Positions 36,700 through 48,319 of a stretch of 64,000 bases of DNA are shown here, piece by piece (within the stretch, counting starts at the first letter, position 1; the number at the start of each line of letters is the position of its first letter). Below the pieces are notes generated by a model, which did no database searches, was not told where the DNA came from, and saw only the letters and a program-made list of their open reading frames with translations. The DNA lies in NCBI GenBank assembly GCA_026874595.1, contig CM049313.1:32298008-32362007 (forward strand). The letters are read 5' to 3'. This DNA is from Sipunculus nudus (taxonomy: Eukaryota; Annelida; Sipuncula; Golfingiida; Sipunculidae). The translations under genes were made by a program, and so were the position numbers.

Positions 36700-38670
36700 A
36701 CGGCGCCAGTACGGTGTGTAAAATCACCATTTTTGGCTATATTCGCACGGTGCCCGCAAGGTACCCGTACGGGCGCCGGTTCAATAATTACTCGCCTTAC
36801 GGGCGCCGTGGTGCTGTGCTGGCTGCGCTCAATTCTCCCGGCGTTTTCAACTCACCGTAAGTCCGTAGGAAGGCCGCAGACAGGCCGGACGGTCGCCTCA
36901 CGGGCATCGGCCGCTATCCGTGCGGCACCCGTACAATTTTCCGGGTAATTTTCCCGAAAATATTCGTATAGCCTCGGTCACAACCGGGATACGGTCGCCG
37001 TACGGCGAGTGTTTTGGGCTATTCCATGCGGTAGACGCACGGCAACCGTGCGTTTTTCAAAGGCCGCAAGGGCTCCGCAACGACCGTAACTGACATTAGC
37101 GCAAGCGCTTAAGTTGATGCGGCGGCCGTGCGTGGCAGCCACCTACGGGCTCCGTACGGGCACCGTACAGTAGACGTATGGATGTCGTAGGATACCCGTG
37201 CGATTTTTAACGCCTACTCGGCTACCCTAGAGACGTACGGTGTACCTGCGGCTGTCGTAAGGGGTCTTTATGGCTTCCGCAAAGTTAGCTTGCGGCGTCC
37301 GCAGGGTTATCTTACTTTACCGTGCGATGGCCGTGAGAATGAGGAAGACACCGTGCCGCCGTCGGCCGCATAAGTATTCCTGCGGTTTCAAAAACCGAAC
37401 GGTGATCTACGGTGTGCGCTGGCCGCAGCGGGTTGTGCCCGAGGCTTAAGTATTCCTGCGGTCCCAAAAACCGCACGGTACTCTACGGTTTGCGGTGACC
37501 GCAGCGGGTTGTGACCGAGGCTTATGGGCGCCTTGCGGTGTCAGCATATGCTGGACGGGCACCATGCGATAGCCTTACCATACCCGTAAGGGCTCGGTGT
37601 AATATGTGAAAAGTCGAATGGCTGCTGTGCGGGGTCCGCACGGGTCCCTTGCGATGTAAATTTCCCCGTGCGGTGTCCTCACGGTTCTCTGAATCTGAGC
37701 TGTCGGATATATTAAAACATCGGCATATATATATATTATAAACAATGAACCTCTGTGCGCTGAAGCCAACTTCTCTGATTGAGTCAGGTATTTTGTTGAA
37801 CCTTCAAAATTGATTTGAAAAGGCATAACGCTAAGGTCTGGACTACAATAAATAAAATACCAGTAAATGATTTCCAATAATTATATTATGTAGTAAAAGT
37901 TAATTATGAAAAATCGAATCGAGTTACATATGAAAAATATAGATTGAAATAAACCGAAAAATAATATTTGTCTCGATCCCATTTGACCTTTTCTTATTCT
38001 TTGGTTTAATATCAACAGATGACTGTTATTTAAAAATCAGCTATATATAAAACAGGAAATAACTTTACGGTGGCCGCACGGTGCCAGCGATCGCCGGCCG
38101 GGCGCCTGCAGGTCACCGGCTGGGCACCGTACGGTGTACTTGCTTCATGCATAAAACCTGCACGGTCACCTTACGGTTCCCGGACGGCCCCCTTAAGCTT
38201 CGGTCACAACCCGCTGCGGTCATCGCATACCGTAGATCACTAGTAGATTTTTGAACTCGCAGGAATACTTATGCGGCCGACGTGCGGGAACGGCAAGGTG
38301 GCTTCCTCATTCTCATGGCCGTCGCACGGTAAAGTAAGCTTACCCTGCGGACGCCGCAAGCTAACCTTGCCGAAGCCGTTAAATATCGCAAGAACATCCT
38401 ACGACATCCGTACGTCCACTGTACGATGCCCGTACGGAGCCCGTAGGTGGCTGCCTGACGCACGGCCGCCGCATCAACTTAAGCACTTGCGCTAGTGTCA
38501 GTTACGGTCGTTGCGGAATCCCTGCGGCCTTCGAAAAACGAACGGTTGCCGTACGTCAACCGCACGAAATAGCCCAATACACACGCCGTACGTCGACCGT
38601 ATCCCGGTTGTGACCGAGGCTTTACCAACCAGGTTTCGGAGGTCACCGTACGGTCGCCGTAGAGTATGTG
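36700..38670. mobile_element. GC-rich foldback element with long inverted arms
   Basis: The left arm (about 36,963-37,446) and right arm (about 38,180-38,625) are inverted copies. Left GCCTCGGTCACAACCGGGAT matches the reverse complement of right ATCCCGGTTGTGACCGAGGC, and left GGCCGCATAAGTATTCCTGC matches right GCAGGAATACTTATGCGGCC. Paired landmarks continue across the arms (AGAATGAGGAAG, CTTGCGGCGTCCGCAGGGT, CGGGCTCCGTACGGGC). The left arm carries an extra 76-base tandem copy (37,371 and 37,447). The arms and inner flanks are studded with small palindromes such as CCGTACGG and CGGCCG. The centre (about 37,690-38,060) is AT-rich and has no recognisable transposase. Outer GC-rich flanks (36,700-36,960 and 38,630-38,670) may belong to the element. 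It is most like a non-autonomous foldback/MITE-type DNA element; the family is unknown. Confidence 0.8.
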
Positions 38671-38679
38671 AACTTTTCT

Positions 38680-39640
38680 TAACTAGTATTACTCTTAGAT
38701 CATTAATATATACACAGAGGAAGCCAGAAATTCTTTTTCAAAGGGTAGGTGATTGGGCACCTTTAAATTAATGGTGGAGGAACAGGGGCCGTTTCGGGGG
38801 AAGGAAATAAGATGGATGTGATGAGATGGAAAGATCTGATTCCAGATGGAACACTGACTTTACATCATCACTGATTCAGACAGAAGCTGGTTCAGGAAGG
38901 ACCAACGAACTCGGTCACGTGACCTTACTGGAGGTTAGGCTATGACCTGGTCGTTGTGTTGCCAAGGAACAAACGAGTTGCCTAAAACACCAATCACACA
39001 AAGTGCTTCTGCTGGAATGTGTAGAAAAACACGATAATTTCGTAGATAAACACAATGAAGGTGTAAGACATGTTGCTGTTCTCTGCCGTCTTAAAGGTTC
39101 ACTCCCGTGCTGCAAATTAGCTCATGCATGGAGATAAAATATAACATTTAAAACCTTAACATTAAATTAGATGATTGATTCCATATTGACCCTCAGTTGT
39201 TATTTGGACATAAACAGTGGCTTCAATATCTTCCAGGGTTTGGGTGGGGGGGGGGGGGGGTGACACACATATATGTGTATATATAAATATATATATATAT
39301 ATAATATCTTTTTAGCGTCTGCATGAATCATTTCATATTTTAATACTAATTCACATTTCAAATATATCACAATTAAGTAAAAGTTTTTAGAAAATATTCC
39401 AGAATAAGTTTTTTCTAAACCAGGTTTAGATATAATATATCTTAATAAGTTCATAAATGGCACCAGATGGTCTATTATTCTATTGATTAATATATTTCAT
39501 TTGCAATATAAAAATATCATTGTCTGAATAGTGGGAGGATGTGATAACAGTGACCACATCTCCCCCCTTGCCAAAAAGTGGGGGGTTTGGTATATACATT
39601 TTACTTATGGTAATTACCATTTTAAAGTTTGTTTATTTAG
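38680..39640. other. Unique DNA with short simple repeats
   Basis: Contains a G-run at 39,242-39,260 and a short (TA)n at about 39,270-39,302. No gene is recognised. Confidence 0.4.
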
Positions 39641-39649
39641 GAGATTTTA

Positions 39650-39803
39650 TTGTACTCGGACTTGGACTTGGACTCGGGTTCCAGATGACTGGGACTCGTA
39701 GAAGGTGGACTTGGACTTAGAACCTCAAGGACTGGGACTTATACTGGGACTCGAGTGGTCTGCATCGGACTTGCCCTCGGACTCGGAAGGTGTGGACTCG
39801 ACT
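39650..39803 (+). repeat. Degenerate GGACTTGGACTCG repeat
   Basis: GGACT(T/C)GGACT motifs recur irregularly, about ten to twelve times over 150 bases, with GGGACTC variants. Confidence 0.75.
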
Positions 39804-40435
39804 ATTTCAATGGTATGTAGAGCATGAATAGAGAGCAACCAGGCAGGCAAAACATCGTCCGGTTAATCGTGGCCGGAGGTCTACAACAGGGGATGCTCTA
39901 GGTCAGACCAGTGGATATATGAACTTGCTTATATTCTGGGATTCAGAAAGTCAGTACGTCCGGGGGATCTTAAAGCCGGGGTCTTGTTACACCTCCGCCA
40001 CCGAGAGGTATTATGTTTAACTTTGAATATTTGATTTGTCTGTATGAATTTTGCACAAAATGTTCTGAACAGACAAACTTTTATGACAACACTCAATGGA
40101 CATTCCATTAAATTTGGAAGATAATTTGAACCAACCATTATATATATTTTTAATTCAATGTATTCTTTCCAATCTAAACAAAGCTGTATTTTAACCTTTT
40201 CACCATAAAAGGGACTAAATACGTTCTGTTGCCGAGTTGACCTGTGATAGGGGTGGTTGAACTGTGGCAGTGGTGTAGACGTCACAAAAAAGTCGGAGGA
40301 GGAAACAGTCCCACCCCCCCCCCCCCCACACACACACACACACACATCCACAACGCGGGACAGCATCTTCGGGAGTCTAGGACAGACGATCTTTAGTATA
40401 CATGTACAGAAATGACAGAGAGTGGTTACATAATC
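39804..40435. other. Unique DNA with C-run and (CA)n
   Basis: A poly-C run at about 40,312-40,327 is followed by (CA)n to about 40,345. No gene is recognised. Confidence 0.4.
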
Positions 40436-40444
40436 ACTGAATAT

Positions 40445-41482
40445 GTATAAACCCTCTAAAATTCACGGTAATTTTATTCGGCAAAAATCAGAAAACCCGA
40501 TCTCTCGATTCAGAGATCATTATAAATGATATCACATTACATCCTATCCAGAGCACGAAATTATTAGGTATAATCATTGACTCTAATCTGACTTGGAGAG
40601 AGCATATTCAGCCTCTATGCGAAAAATTAAAATCTAAATTAGGAATACTCTTTCGCCTCAGTAAGATACTGTCGACTACCAGCCTGAATTACGTATATTT
40701 TGCCCTTTTTCAAAGTCAAATGTATTACTGCATATCTGTTTGGGGCAATTGTTTTAAGTCTTATTTAAATAGAGTCCAAAAGCTTCAGAACAAAGCCGCA
40801 CGCGTCGTTACAAAAAATTTTGACCATAATTTAATTAAACAACTAGGTTGGATGACTGTGGAAGAATGGTATCGGTATTTTTTTGTGTTCAATATATATA
40901 TAGATGTTTGTCTGAAGACGTACCTGAATATTTTTAAAATGTTATCAGGTTGCAACGGATGCCATATGAAACACGATCTTCTGACAGCCAAAATTTGATT
41001 TTACCGAAGCCCAGGCATGAACGTTTTAAATTTAGTTTTAGCTATGCAGGTCAATATCTATGGAATCAACTGCCTTTAACCTTAAAGTATGCCTCATATC
41101 ACGACCATTTTAAGCGTTTATATATAGATGTTTGATGCGACGATAGCACAATTTTATATTATTCTAACTTGTATATTACCATAAATCTACTTTCATCAAT
41201 TTCATGAAATTGATATGTATTTTATTTTATTTTAATTTATTTTCAATTTCTTCTATGTAACGACTATGTTTCATTACTGCATAACATCTTTTAATCGTTC
41301 GCGCTATATATTGAACTATGTATTCAATATATATAACACTATGTCATGTTTAATCTGTACATGTATGATGTATATTTTATTCATTTTATATGTTCTAACT
41401 TTATCCAGGACCCTGTTAAAAACCAGCAAATGTGCTGAATATAGGCTATCCTGGTAAAAGATATTTGAAATAAATAAATAAA
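40445..41482 (+). pseudogene. 3' end of a CR1/Jockey/L2-type LINE, 5'-truncated
   Basis: The reading passes through TKLLGIIIDSNLTW, GILFRLSKILSTTSLNYVYF, YYCISVWGNCF and LQNKAARVVTKN, the stretch after the RT thumb in CR1/Jockey/L2-like elements. After frameshifts come SFSYAGQYLWNQLPLTLK and a stop at about 41,133. The 3' UTR ends with a possible CCAGGA/TCCTGG stem (about 41,407-41,455) and a short (AAAT)n tail at about 41,468-41,482, as expected for a target-primed insertion. The catalytic RT core is absent, so this is a typical 5'-truncated dead copy. Confidence 0.8.
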
Positions 41483-41530
41483 TGCAGATAGAGCCATGAA
41501 TCACCGTGTCCAGATATTTACAGTGTAGTG

Positions 41531-41588
41531 GGATATCCTGTGAGTACATGGGATATCCTGTGAGTACATGGGATATCCTGTGAGTTAG
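41531..41588. repeat. 20-bp tandem repeat, 3 copies
   Basis: GGATATCCTGTGAGTACATG starts at 41,531, 41,551 and 41,571; the last copy is partial. It follows the LINE tail by about 50 bases. Confidence 0.95.
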
Positions 41589-41599
41589 AATGGCCTGAG

Positions 41600-42345
41600 G
41601 TGGCTCACCATATACGTTAGAGGTACTAACAAAGATGAGCTTGATTTTAAAAAGTAGATTTAAATGTGAAGAGAGACACGATAATGATGGGATGATGATA
41701 GTTATAATGATAGGAACATGGTGAATTTTGAAAGCCAACTTATTGTTTTTGTTATATAACATAAACTGCATGATTTCTACGCCCATTTCTACATATAAAC
41801 TTACAAGTTCTAATACCAGGTCCATGTTTCTTAAACCTGTCGTTATCACGAAGGGTAGCAGAGTGTATTTACTTAGTGATATTGGTTCCTTGCTACTTCT
41901 TTGCGAGATGTAAAGAATTTATTGTATCCACCGGGACTTCCTCATGAAATTTATATGAGACAGCAGCCGTTATGTCTATACACCCATATTTAATGTCTGC
42001 AATAGTTTTACTCATCTTCAGGCAACCTTGTAAGATATATACAATTGCAGTGGTTGCGCAAATATGAGAATTTTTTTTACAGACTCCCAGCTTGGATGTA
42101 TCTTAATTTCTACATGAAGAAAGTGAAATAGTGTTTTGTTCTCGAAGCCTCCTATTACATTTTGCATAAGAATTTTTTTTTTAATTTTGTATCACCTTAT
42201 TGTAATCAATCTGTCGATCATTATTCACTCGTAAAATTATTCACTCTGTTCAAAGCCCGCAAAAAAACCCCCAAAAAAACACACAGATAAGATTCAGGTG
42301 TGATGCCACAGATACTTTATAATGGATAGATGATTATATACGCCG
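41600..42345. other. Unique DNA, no gene recognised
   Basis: Open frames on both strands around 41,730-41,910 lack domain features. Confidence 0.4.
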
Positions 42346-42347
42346 GT

Positions 42348-43093
42348 ACTCAGTCATGGGACTTTGATACTTTCAGTTCACATCACCATCACTAGACTAT
42401 AGTCCTACAATGCAGATTAGAATAAAAAGGATTTGATTAACATTGCATTTTATTTTCTTCTCACAACAATACATATTACGAACAATGGCGCATAATCCTG
42501 TTTATTTTCTGTTCGTCTTGGCTGTGCTTGTATCGGCAAATATATAATGATGCTACAGCCACATTATTGTATATTTATACTGCTCATTGACAGTCTCCGT
42601 GCTACTAATGCTCTCTCATGGCAAATGTAAATCATTTTAGAAAAGGTACTGTTATACGCTGGCTACAGCTAGCAGATTTAACCTGGCTCATTACCGAGAA
42701 CAATTTATTATATAAATAAAAGTAAAGCGTGCAGCCAATTGTTGTTGCAAATAAAAGACATCCTTGGAGGACAAGGTCGCTAGATTTTACAGTTCTTTGT
42801 GAAACTGGTGGAAAAAACTTACATGTAAAATTGGAGGACACATAGGCAATACTTCCAAAGTTATTGCGTCACAGGTTATGCTAAAGACGAAGAATAAATC
42901 GGCTTATTTTACCTTGAAGATCTAGGCCTAAGCCTTTAGTTTTCAAAGTCCTCTGTAAACTTGATTGAAACTTTATATCTATCCAATGAGAGGGGGAAAT
43001 ATGCAATACTTCAAGAGTTTACATTTTGACTGATTTGACCTTGGATATATAGGGCAAAGATCACAAGTTTTCGAACTCGTCCGAGAACATGGC
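42348..43093 (+). repeat. Direct segmental duplication, copy 1
   Basis: Near-identical to 43,856-44,693 at an offset of 1,508 bases where they start. It begins ACTCAGTCATGGGACTTTGA and ends TTTTCGAACTCGTCCGAGAAC. It lacks about 95 bases present in copy 2 (44,270-44,363), with the join near 42,760. The repeat contains TTTGACCTTGGA and related elements; a neighbouring GGCCTTGGAGGTCAAGGTCA lies at 43,184-43,203. Confidence 0.92.
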
Positions 43094-43855
43094 GGAAACA
43101 ACTGATGTGTCTGATTTGAAAAAAAATATATGTTGGACTTCAAAAGTTGTAGGGTTCACAACATTTTACATTCCGGCTTATTTGGCCTTGGAGGTCAAGG
43201 TCACCAGTTTCACCCGTCAATTCGTCCTACATTTTGGTAAAAACAATTTGTGTTCCATATTTCAAGGAACAATATGCAGCGCTTAAGAATTATCGCGTTC
43301 ACAAGATATCCTCAAGACGACGACAGAGGACGGGGCTGAAAACAACAAGGAGGAAACCAAGGATGAAACCACAGCTGAGAAACTGATCTGATGCTGTCAT
43401 TAGATGGTATCAGAAGTAGAGAAAAATGCATGAAAGTGGAAAAAAATGAGCACACCGGGTTTCAGGACACTAAATAAAACGGTATACGAAAAACTGACAC
43501 CATTGTTGAATCTTGGCAGTCTAAAAATGGAGGAAAAATGAAAAAGCAGGTGACACCAACAGTCTTCAGTAACTCTTTAGACATGTCAAAATCAATAAAT
43601 ATTCGAAGTTAAAGGACACTAGATGAAACCAAAGCTGATAAACTGATATGATGCTCTCAAACATTTAGAAGAATGCGTAAAATATATTAATCAATACATA
43701 TGGCACCACAATTTGTTAGCAGTTGGTAAAACTGTCCAAGATCAGTAGAAAAAGGAAATTAAAATACTGCAGCTTTTGTAATTATTTGTAACAATTTTGA
43801 TGTACGGAAACAAGCACATCACTTGCAGAGACCTTATTTCAGGTTTCAAATGAGC
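43094..43855 (+). repeat. Spacer between duplicates, with a further diverged module
   Basis: Includes CCTTGGAGGTCAAGGTCACC (about 43,185), a GTAAAAACAATTTGTG stretch and a GTTCACAAGATATCCTCAAG end. The same order of motifs occurs in the duplicated blocks (AAGGTCGC, GAAACTGG, AATACTTCCAAAGTTATTGC, ACAGGTTATGCTAAAGACG), so the whole 42.3-44.7 kb region appears built from related modules of roughly 150-200 bases. Confidence 0.5.
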
Positions 43856-44693
43856 ACTCAGTCATGGGACTTTGATACTCTTCAGTTCACAACACCATCA
43901 CTAGACTATAGTCCTACAATGCAGATAAGAATAAAAAGGATTTGATCAACATTGCATTTTCTTTTCTTCTCACAACAATACATATTACGAACAATTGCGC
44001 ATAATCCTGTTTATTTTCTGTTCGTCTTGGCTGTGCTTGTATCGGCAAATGTATAATGATGCTACAGCCACATTATTGTATATTTATACTGCTCATTGAC
44101 AGTCTCCGTGCTACTAATGCTCTCTCATGGCAAATGTTAATCATTTTAGAAAAGGTGCTGTTATATGCTGGCTACAGCTAGCAGATTTAACCTGGCTCAT
44201 TATCGAGAACAATTTATTATATAAATAAAAGTAAAGCGTGCAGCTAATTGTTGTTGCAAAAAAAAAGACATTCCTCCCCCCCCCCACGGGCCCCCATCCA
44301 AGACTTTGGGAAAAATGCGTCATCTCATAAGATGTCAGAAATCCTAGAATTCCGAAGGTTTGACCTTGGAGGTCAAGGTCGCTAGATTTTACAGTTCTTT
44401 GTGAAACTGGTAGAAAAAAACTTACGCTTAAAATTGGAGGACACATAGTCAATACTTCCAAAGTTATTGCGTCACAGGTTATGCTAAAGACGAAGAATAA
44501 ATCGGCTTATTTTACCTTGAAGATCTAGGCCTAAGCCTTTAGTTTTCAAAGTCCTCTGTAAACTTGATTGAAACTTTATATCTATCCAATGAGAGGGGGA
44601 AATATGCAATACTTCAAGAGTTTACATTTTGACTAATTTGACCTTGGATTAAAGGGCAAAGATCACCAGTTTTCGAACTCGTCCGGGAACACT
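43856..44693 (+). repeat. Direct segmental duplication, copy 2
   Basis: Longer copy with an extra segment at 44,270-44,363 that includes a C-run and ends at TTTGACCTTGGAGGTCAAGG. Differences from copy 1 are mostly single bases. Confidence 0.92.
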
Positions 44694-47030
44694 GCGAAAC
44701 CATCCCCAGAGATGGTTTCGGTTTCGCCAAAACCGCCCTCTCGATAATTATACTGGCAAGATGGCGGAGGTGGGCCAAAGTAGTACAATTTCGTTAATTA
44801 TTTTATTTATTGATACTGTTGATGCCTGTTTGAGATAAATGAGCAATTATTGAGGTATAAACATTCTTTCGGAAGTGTTTTGAATGCAATATTCCCTACT
44901 ATAACCATATATAGCTAAAGATGAGCCGCACGTATCCTGTACGTCCTGTCTGTTTTCATCAAAATTGTTATCATTAATTTATTTAAATAATAATAATAAA
45001 AAATTACGATGTTATCAAAATTTTCTATTTAAAACGAAACCGTCCACTTAAAAATAAAAGGTGAAACCATACAGAACCTGTTTTTCTGGAAACGAAACCA
45101 GTTTCGACTTTTCGTGTGGGCTCTTGTTGGTCTACTTAATCATACTAAGATTTACCAAAATACGATTTGTGCTCTGTTAATGGAGACCTGGCGACAGACT
45201 GTGGCTTTTCAGAATACCTTGGTATAAAATAGGTGCTTGGAAGGCGGGTGCAGTTCTTTAATAAGCCAGTTTTTCTGTGCACGGGCACCTTTATGTACTC
45301 TCTGTTCCACATAAACTAAAATAAGAAAATAGTGTTTTCAAAGGTGAATGCAAGGGCCTTTGAAGAAAAACGACCGCAGAAGGCTGTTCTCTAGTTCACG
45401 TTAGATGGTGGCACAGAAGAAAATTATCATACAAAGAAAGATTCCATCATGTGAATGCCTGCATGGCAGCCATTACAGCTACAACTGCTACCTATGGCTT
45501 CTATAAATTCTGCTGCTTTCAGGAGATTTGCATTTTTTATTTACGTTCTGGCTCAGACCCGTGTCAGTATCCATAAAATACAGCGAAAATGAAAATGTCA
45601 TCAGATGAATTTCTAGGTTTCGGAACAACAGTGACATTATTAAACGAGCGAGTGAAGTATTATCAGAACAATGACTGACGAATAGGCTTGACATTATGTG
45701 ATGGAGGATTCGCAGTAAAACTCTTGAATTCGACTTTCAACTTGCTTTCATACTTGGTAGGGCCTACTTTACATGTGATAGACACTCATTTTACCCGTTA
45801 CATGTAAAAGTTTGAAATCTTTAGGCTTTTATTTAATCGACGGTTATTGCCAATTAATTTATTCAATACAATTACTGGTTACAACTTGAACTTCAAACAA
45901 CTGAACCGCAAAATTTTTTTTCCGTTTAGATGAAGCGGAGTAGTCTATTTAGGAAAAAAAACAAATCCATTTCAGGCAACTTGGTTTATATAATTATTAC
46001 CTTACGGGTATTTAGTTTATCAACGACTGTTACTTTTGTTATGTTGCAGATGACTGGGCTCGTGTATTCAAACTAGCTGGAATGTGAAACGTGTACATGA
46101 AGTTTAAGGATGTTAACGTCCATCATGTACATTTATTGTAATTTTGCTATTGATTTTAATCGCTCATTAACATTTACTCACCTTTTCGAAGACGATGTCA
46201 CTTGGAGCGGTCCGGGCTTGAATCCTTGGTTGCAGTATGTAAGTCTGCCAAGTTTCGGTATAAGAAGGAAGTTGTTCATCACGCGGATACTCAACGTAAC
46301 AGCAGAGGATAACAGCGTGAGATATACCAATATCGTATCCAGAGCCGGAAAATTTTTAAAATTTGGGGCTTTGTAAGGTTGTCATAGATTCGGTGATTCG
46401 AATGTCCATACAGCAAAATGTTACCGGAGGTGAATGTTCGAACATCAATACCATCAAGCCTGATAGTTAGAATGTCTGTGGTGAGCCTGAACCATGGCGA
46501 CAATAAACAGCCGGATGAACAAGGACACTTCGATACACATTGAGCTGAAGCTTATGAATATATTTTTTTCGTCAGTGATAAGGTCGACAATTTTTGTAAC
46601 ACGTATTTTGCAGATCGGGTAACACTGTTGCTAGAATCTTTGACAAGGCTGTTCAGGAATTACCTTCATATATTTACCAGTACTTCCGTTGACAGAAATT
46701 CTATCACCGAAGACACAGGTATACAAGTCCCCATACGGCCTACTCCCGAATGCCTTAGCCCGGAGAGTATGCGTTCCTCCCGTTCGTGCGGGTGTGTTCT
46801 TGTGTTTGTTCACATCATAATGACATAATCACAACAATCATGAACGGAATCTCCTGTAATTATCATGGCCTTTCGAAAATGGCACCAATAAAGAATTGAT
46901 TAGATTTCGTTGTGGATCCCGATTCAGGGACGTTATCAAGGAATATCAACATAGCAAAGAATGAACCTTTGAATATGGGCCGAATAAGTGAATGCAAACA
47001 CGGGTTGGCAGCATCCCACAATAAGACATC
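44694..47030. other. Unique DNA, no gene recognised
   Basis: A small hairpin (GAAACCATC and GATGGTTTC) lies at 44,697-44,720. AAGATGGCGG near 44,759 resembles a YY1 site, but no gene start is visible beside it. Open frames at 46,110-46,376 and 46,628-46,828 are unrecognised. Confidence 0.4.
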
Positions 47031-47071
47031 CCCCCCCCACTTCCCCTCCCCTAGCCCCCCCCCCCCCCCCG
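47031..47071. repeat. C-rich simple sequence
   Basis: Two C-runs (47,031-47,038 and about 47,055-47,070) with CCCCTCCCC between them. Confidence 0.9.
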
Positions 47072-47870
47072 TACACTTGGCGGAGGCTTGCAGATTTTTG
47101 CAGAATGCAGATTTCTGGTTCTGTAAGTAAAGCACCAATTAATTAATATTTTTTTTTATTTGATCAGTAGATTGTATAATGACTTTTATGTGAATATAAA
47201 CATAAGTTCATTTGTTATGTGTATTAATTAATCTCCAGTAAGAAATATAATTTTTTTATTAAATCAATTTTAATCAGCAGGTTTGTCGGTGTGTTATCCC
47301 ACATCAAGACTTTTTGTAAGCTGCGTCAGGACACACACACACACTAGGATATTCTCCATACAACATTGACGAAATCTTTCATTTGAACTCTTCACTGCCA
47401 TTGTCATAATGCAGTATTGCAATGATTGCTTCACGTTTTGTTTCTGGACTCTTAACTTACCTTTGATCCAGTTCCATTTAAATTTTGTACAACAGTATCC
47501 CTCTGGTGACATTTTCTTTCAGACCGTCCGTCTATATGTTTTAAAGTACAACATGCAAAATCAATTACAAATTGCTTTTCTAAGCATATTATCAATTTTC
47601 AACAATATACTATCTATTTTCATTCGAATTAATAACTTTTTTAAGATTTATTTAATTCGATTATTGAATATCTGTATCCCCCCTGATATATTTCTGTTTT
47701 ACTTTACACGTATACTGTCACAGGTATTATACTGATACAAGGGAAAGAATGTCATATACATGCTTTATTTGTTATCTGCTGTTTCACTGATCCTTGTCAC
47801 AGTGTTTATTGTACAGAACCGCGTCATTTTAAGCTCCCTGTTATGAAAAGCGTCCCCGTGTTTGAATGTA
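47072..47870. other. Unique DNA, no gene recognised
   Basis: AT-rich; contains a short (CA)n near 47,331-47,345. Confidence 0.4.
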
Positions 47871-47875
47871 AAGTT

Positions 47876-48310
47876 TCGTGTCACGTTGCGCTCCCTATAC
47901 AGAGCCGTGTCACGTTGCGCTCCCTATACAGAACCGTGTCAGGTTGCGCTCCCTGTACAGGACCGTGTCACGTTGCGCTCCCTATACAGGACCGTGTCTC
48001 GTTGCGCTCCCTGTACAGAACCGTGTCACGTTGCGCTCCCTGTACAGGACCGTGTCACGTTGCGCTCCCTGCACAGAACCGTGTCACGTTGCGCTCCCTG
48101 TACAGGACCGTGTCATGCTGCGCCCCCTGTACAGGACCGTGTCACGTTGCGCTCCGTGAACAGGGCCGTGTCACATTGCGCTCCCTGTTCAGAACCATGG
48201 CACGTTGCGTTCCCTGTACAGAAATGCGTCACGGTGTGTTGATTGTACAGAACCGTGTCACGTTGCGTTCCCTGTACAGAAATGCGTCACGGTGTGTTGA
48301 CTGTACATCA
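47876..48310 (+). repeat. 29-bp minisatellite, 15 copies
   Basis: Copies begin every 29 bases from 47,876 to 48,282 with the core CGTGTCACGTTGCGCTCCCT followed by GTACAGGAC. The last four units alternate two types (ATGCGTCACGGTGTGTTGA.. and CGTGTCACGTTGCGTTCC..), a 58-base dimer. Because 29 is not a multiple of three and the unit has no stop in any plus-strand frame, all three frames stay open and encode the same 29-residue cycle shifted in phase. No gene signals were found. Confidence 0.96.
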
Positions 48311-48319
48311 CCATGTGTT

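Noticed and set aside
36294-36860. 188-codon plus-strand frame as a gene
   Set aside because: It runs through a simple repeat and into the foldback element, with no domain or consistent composition.
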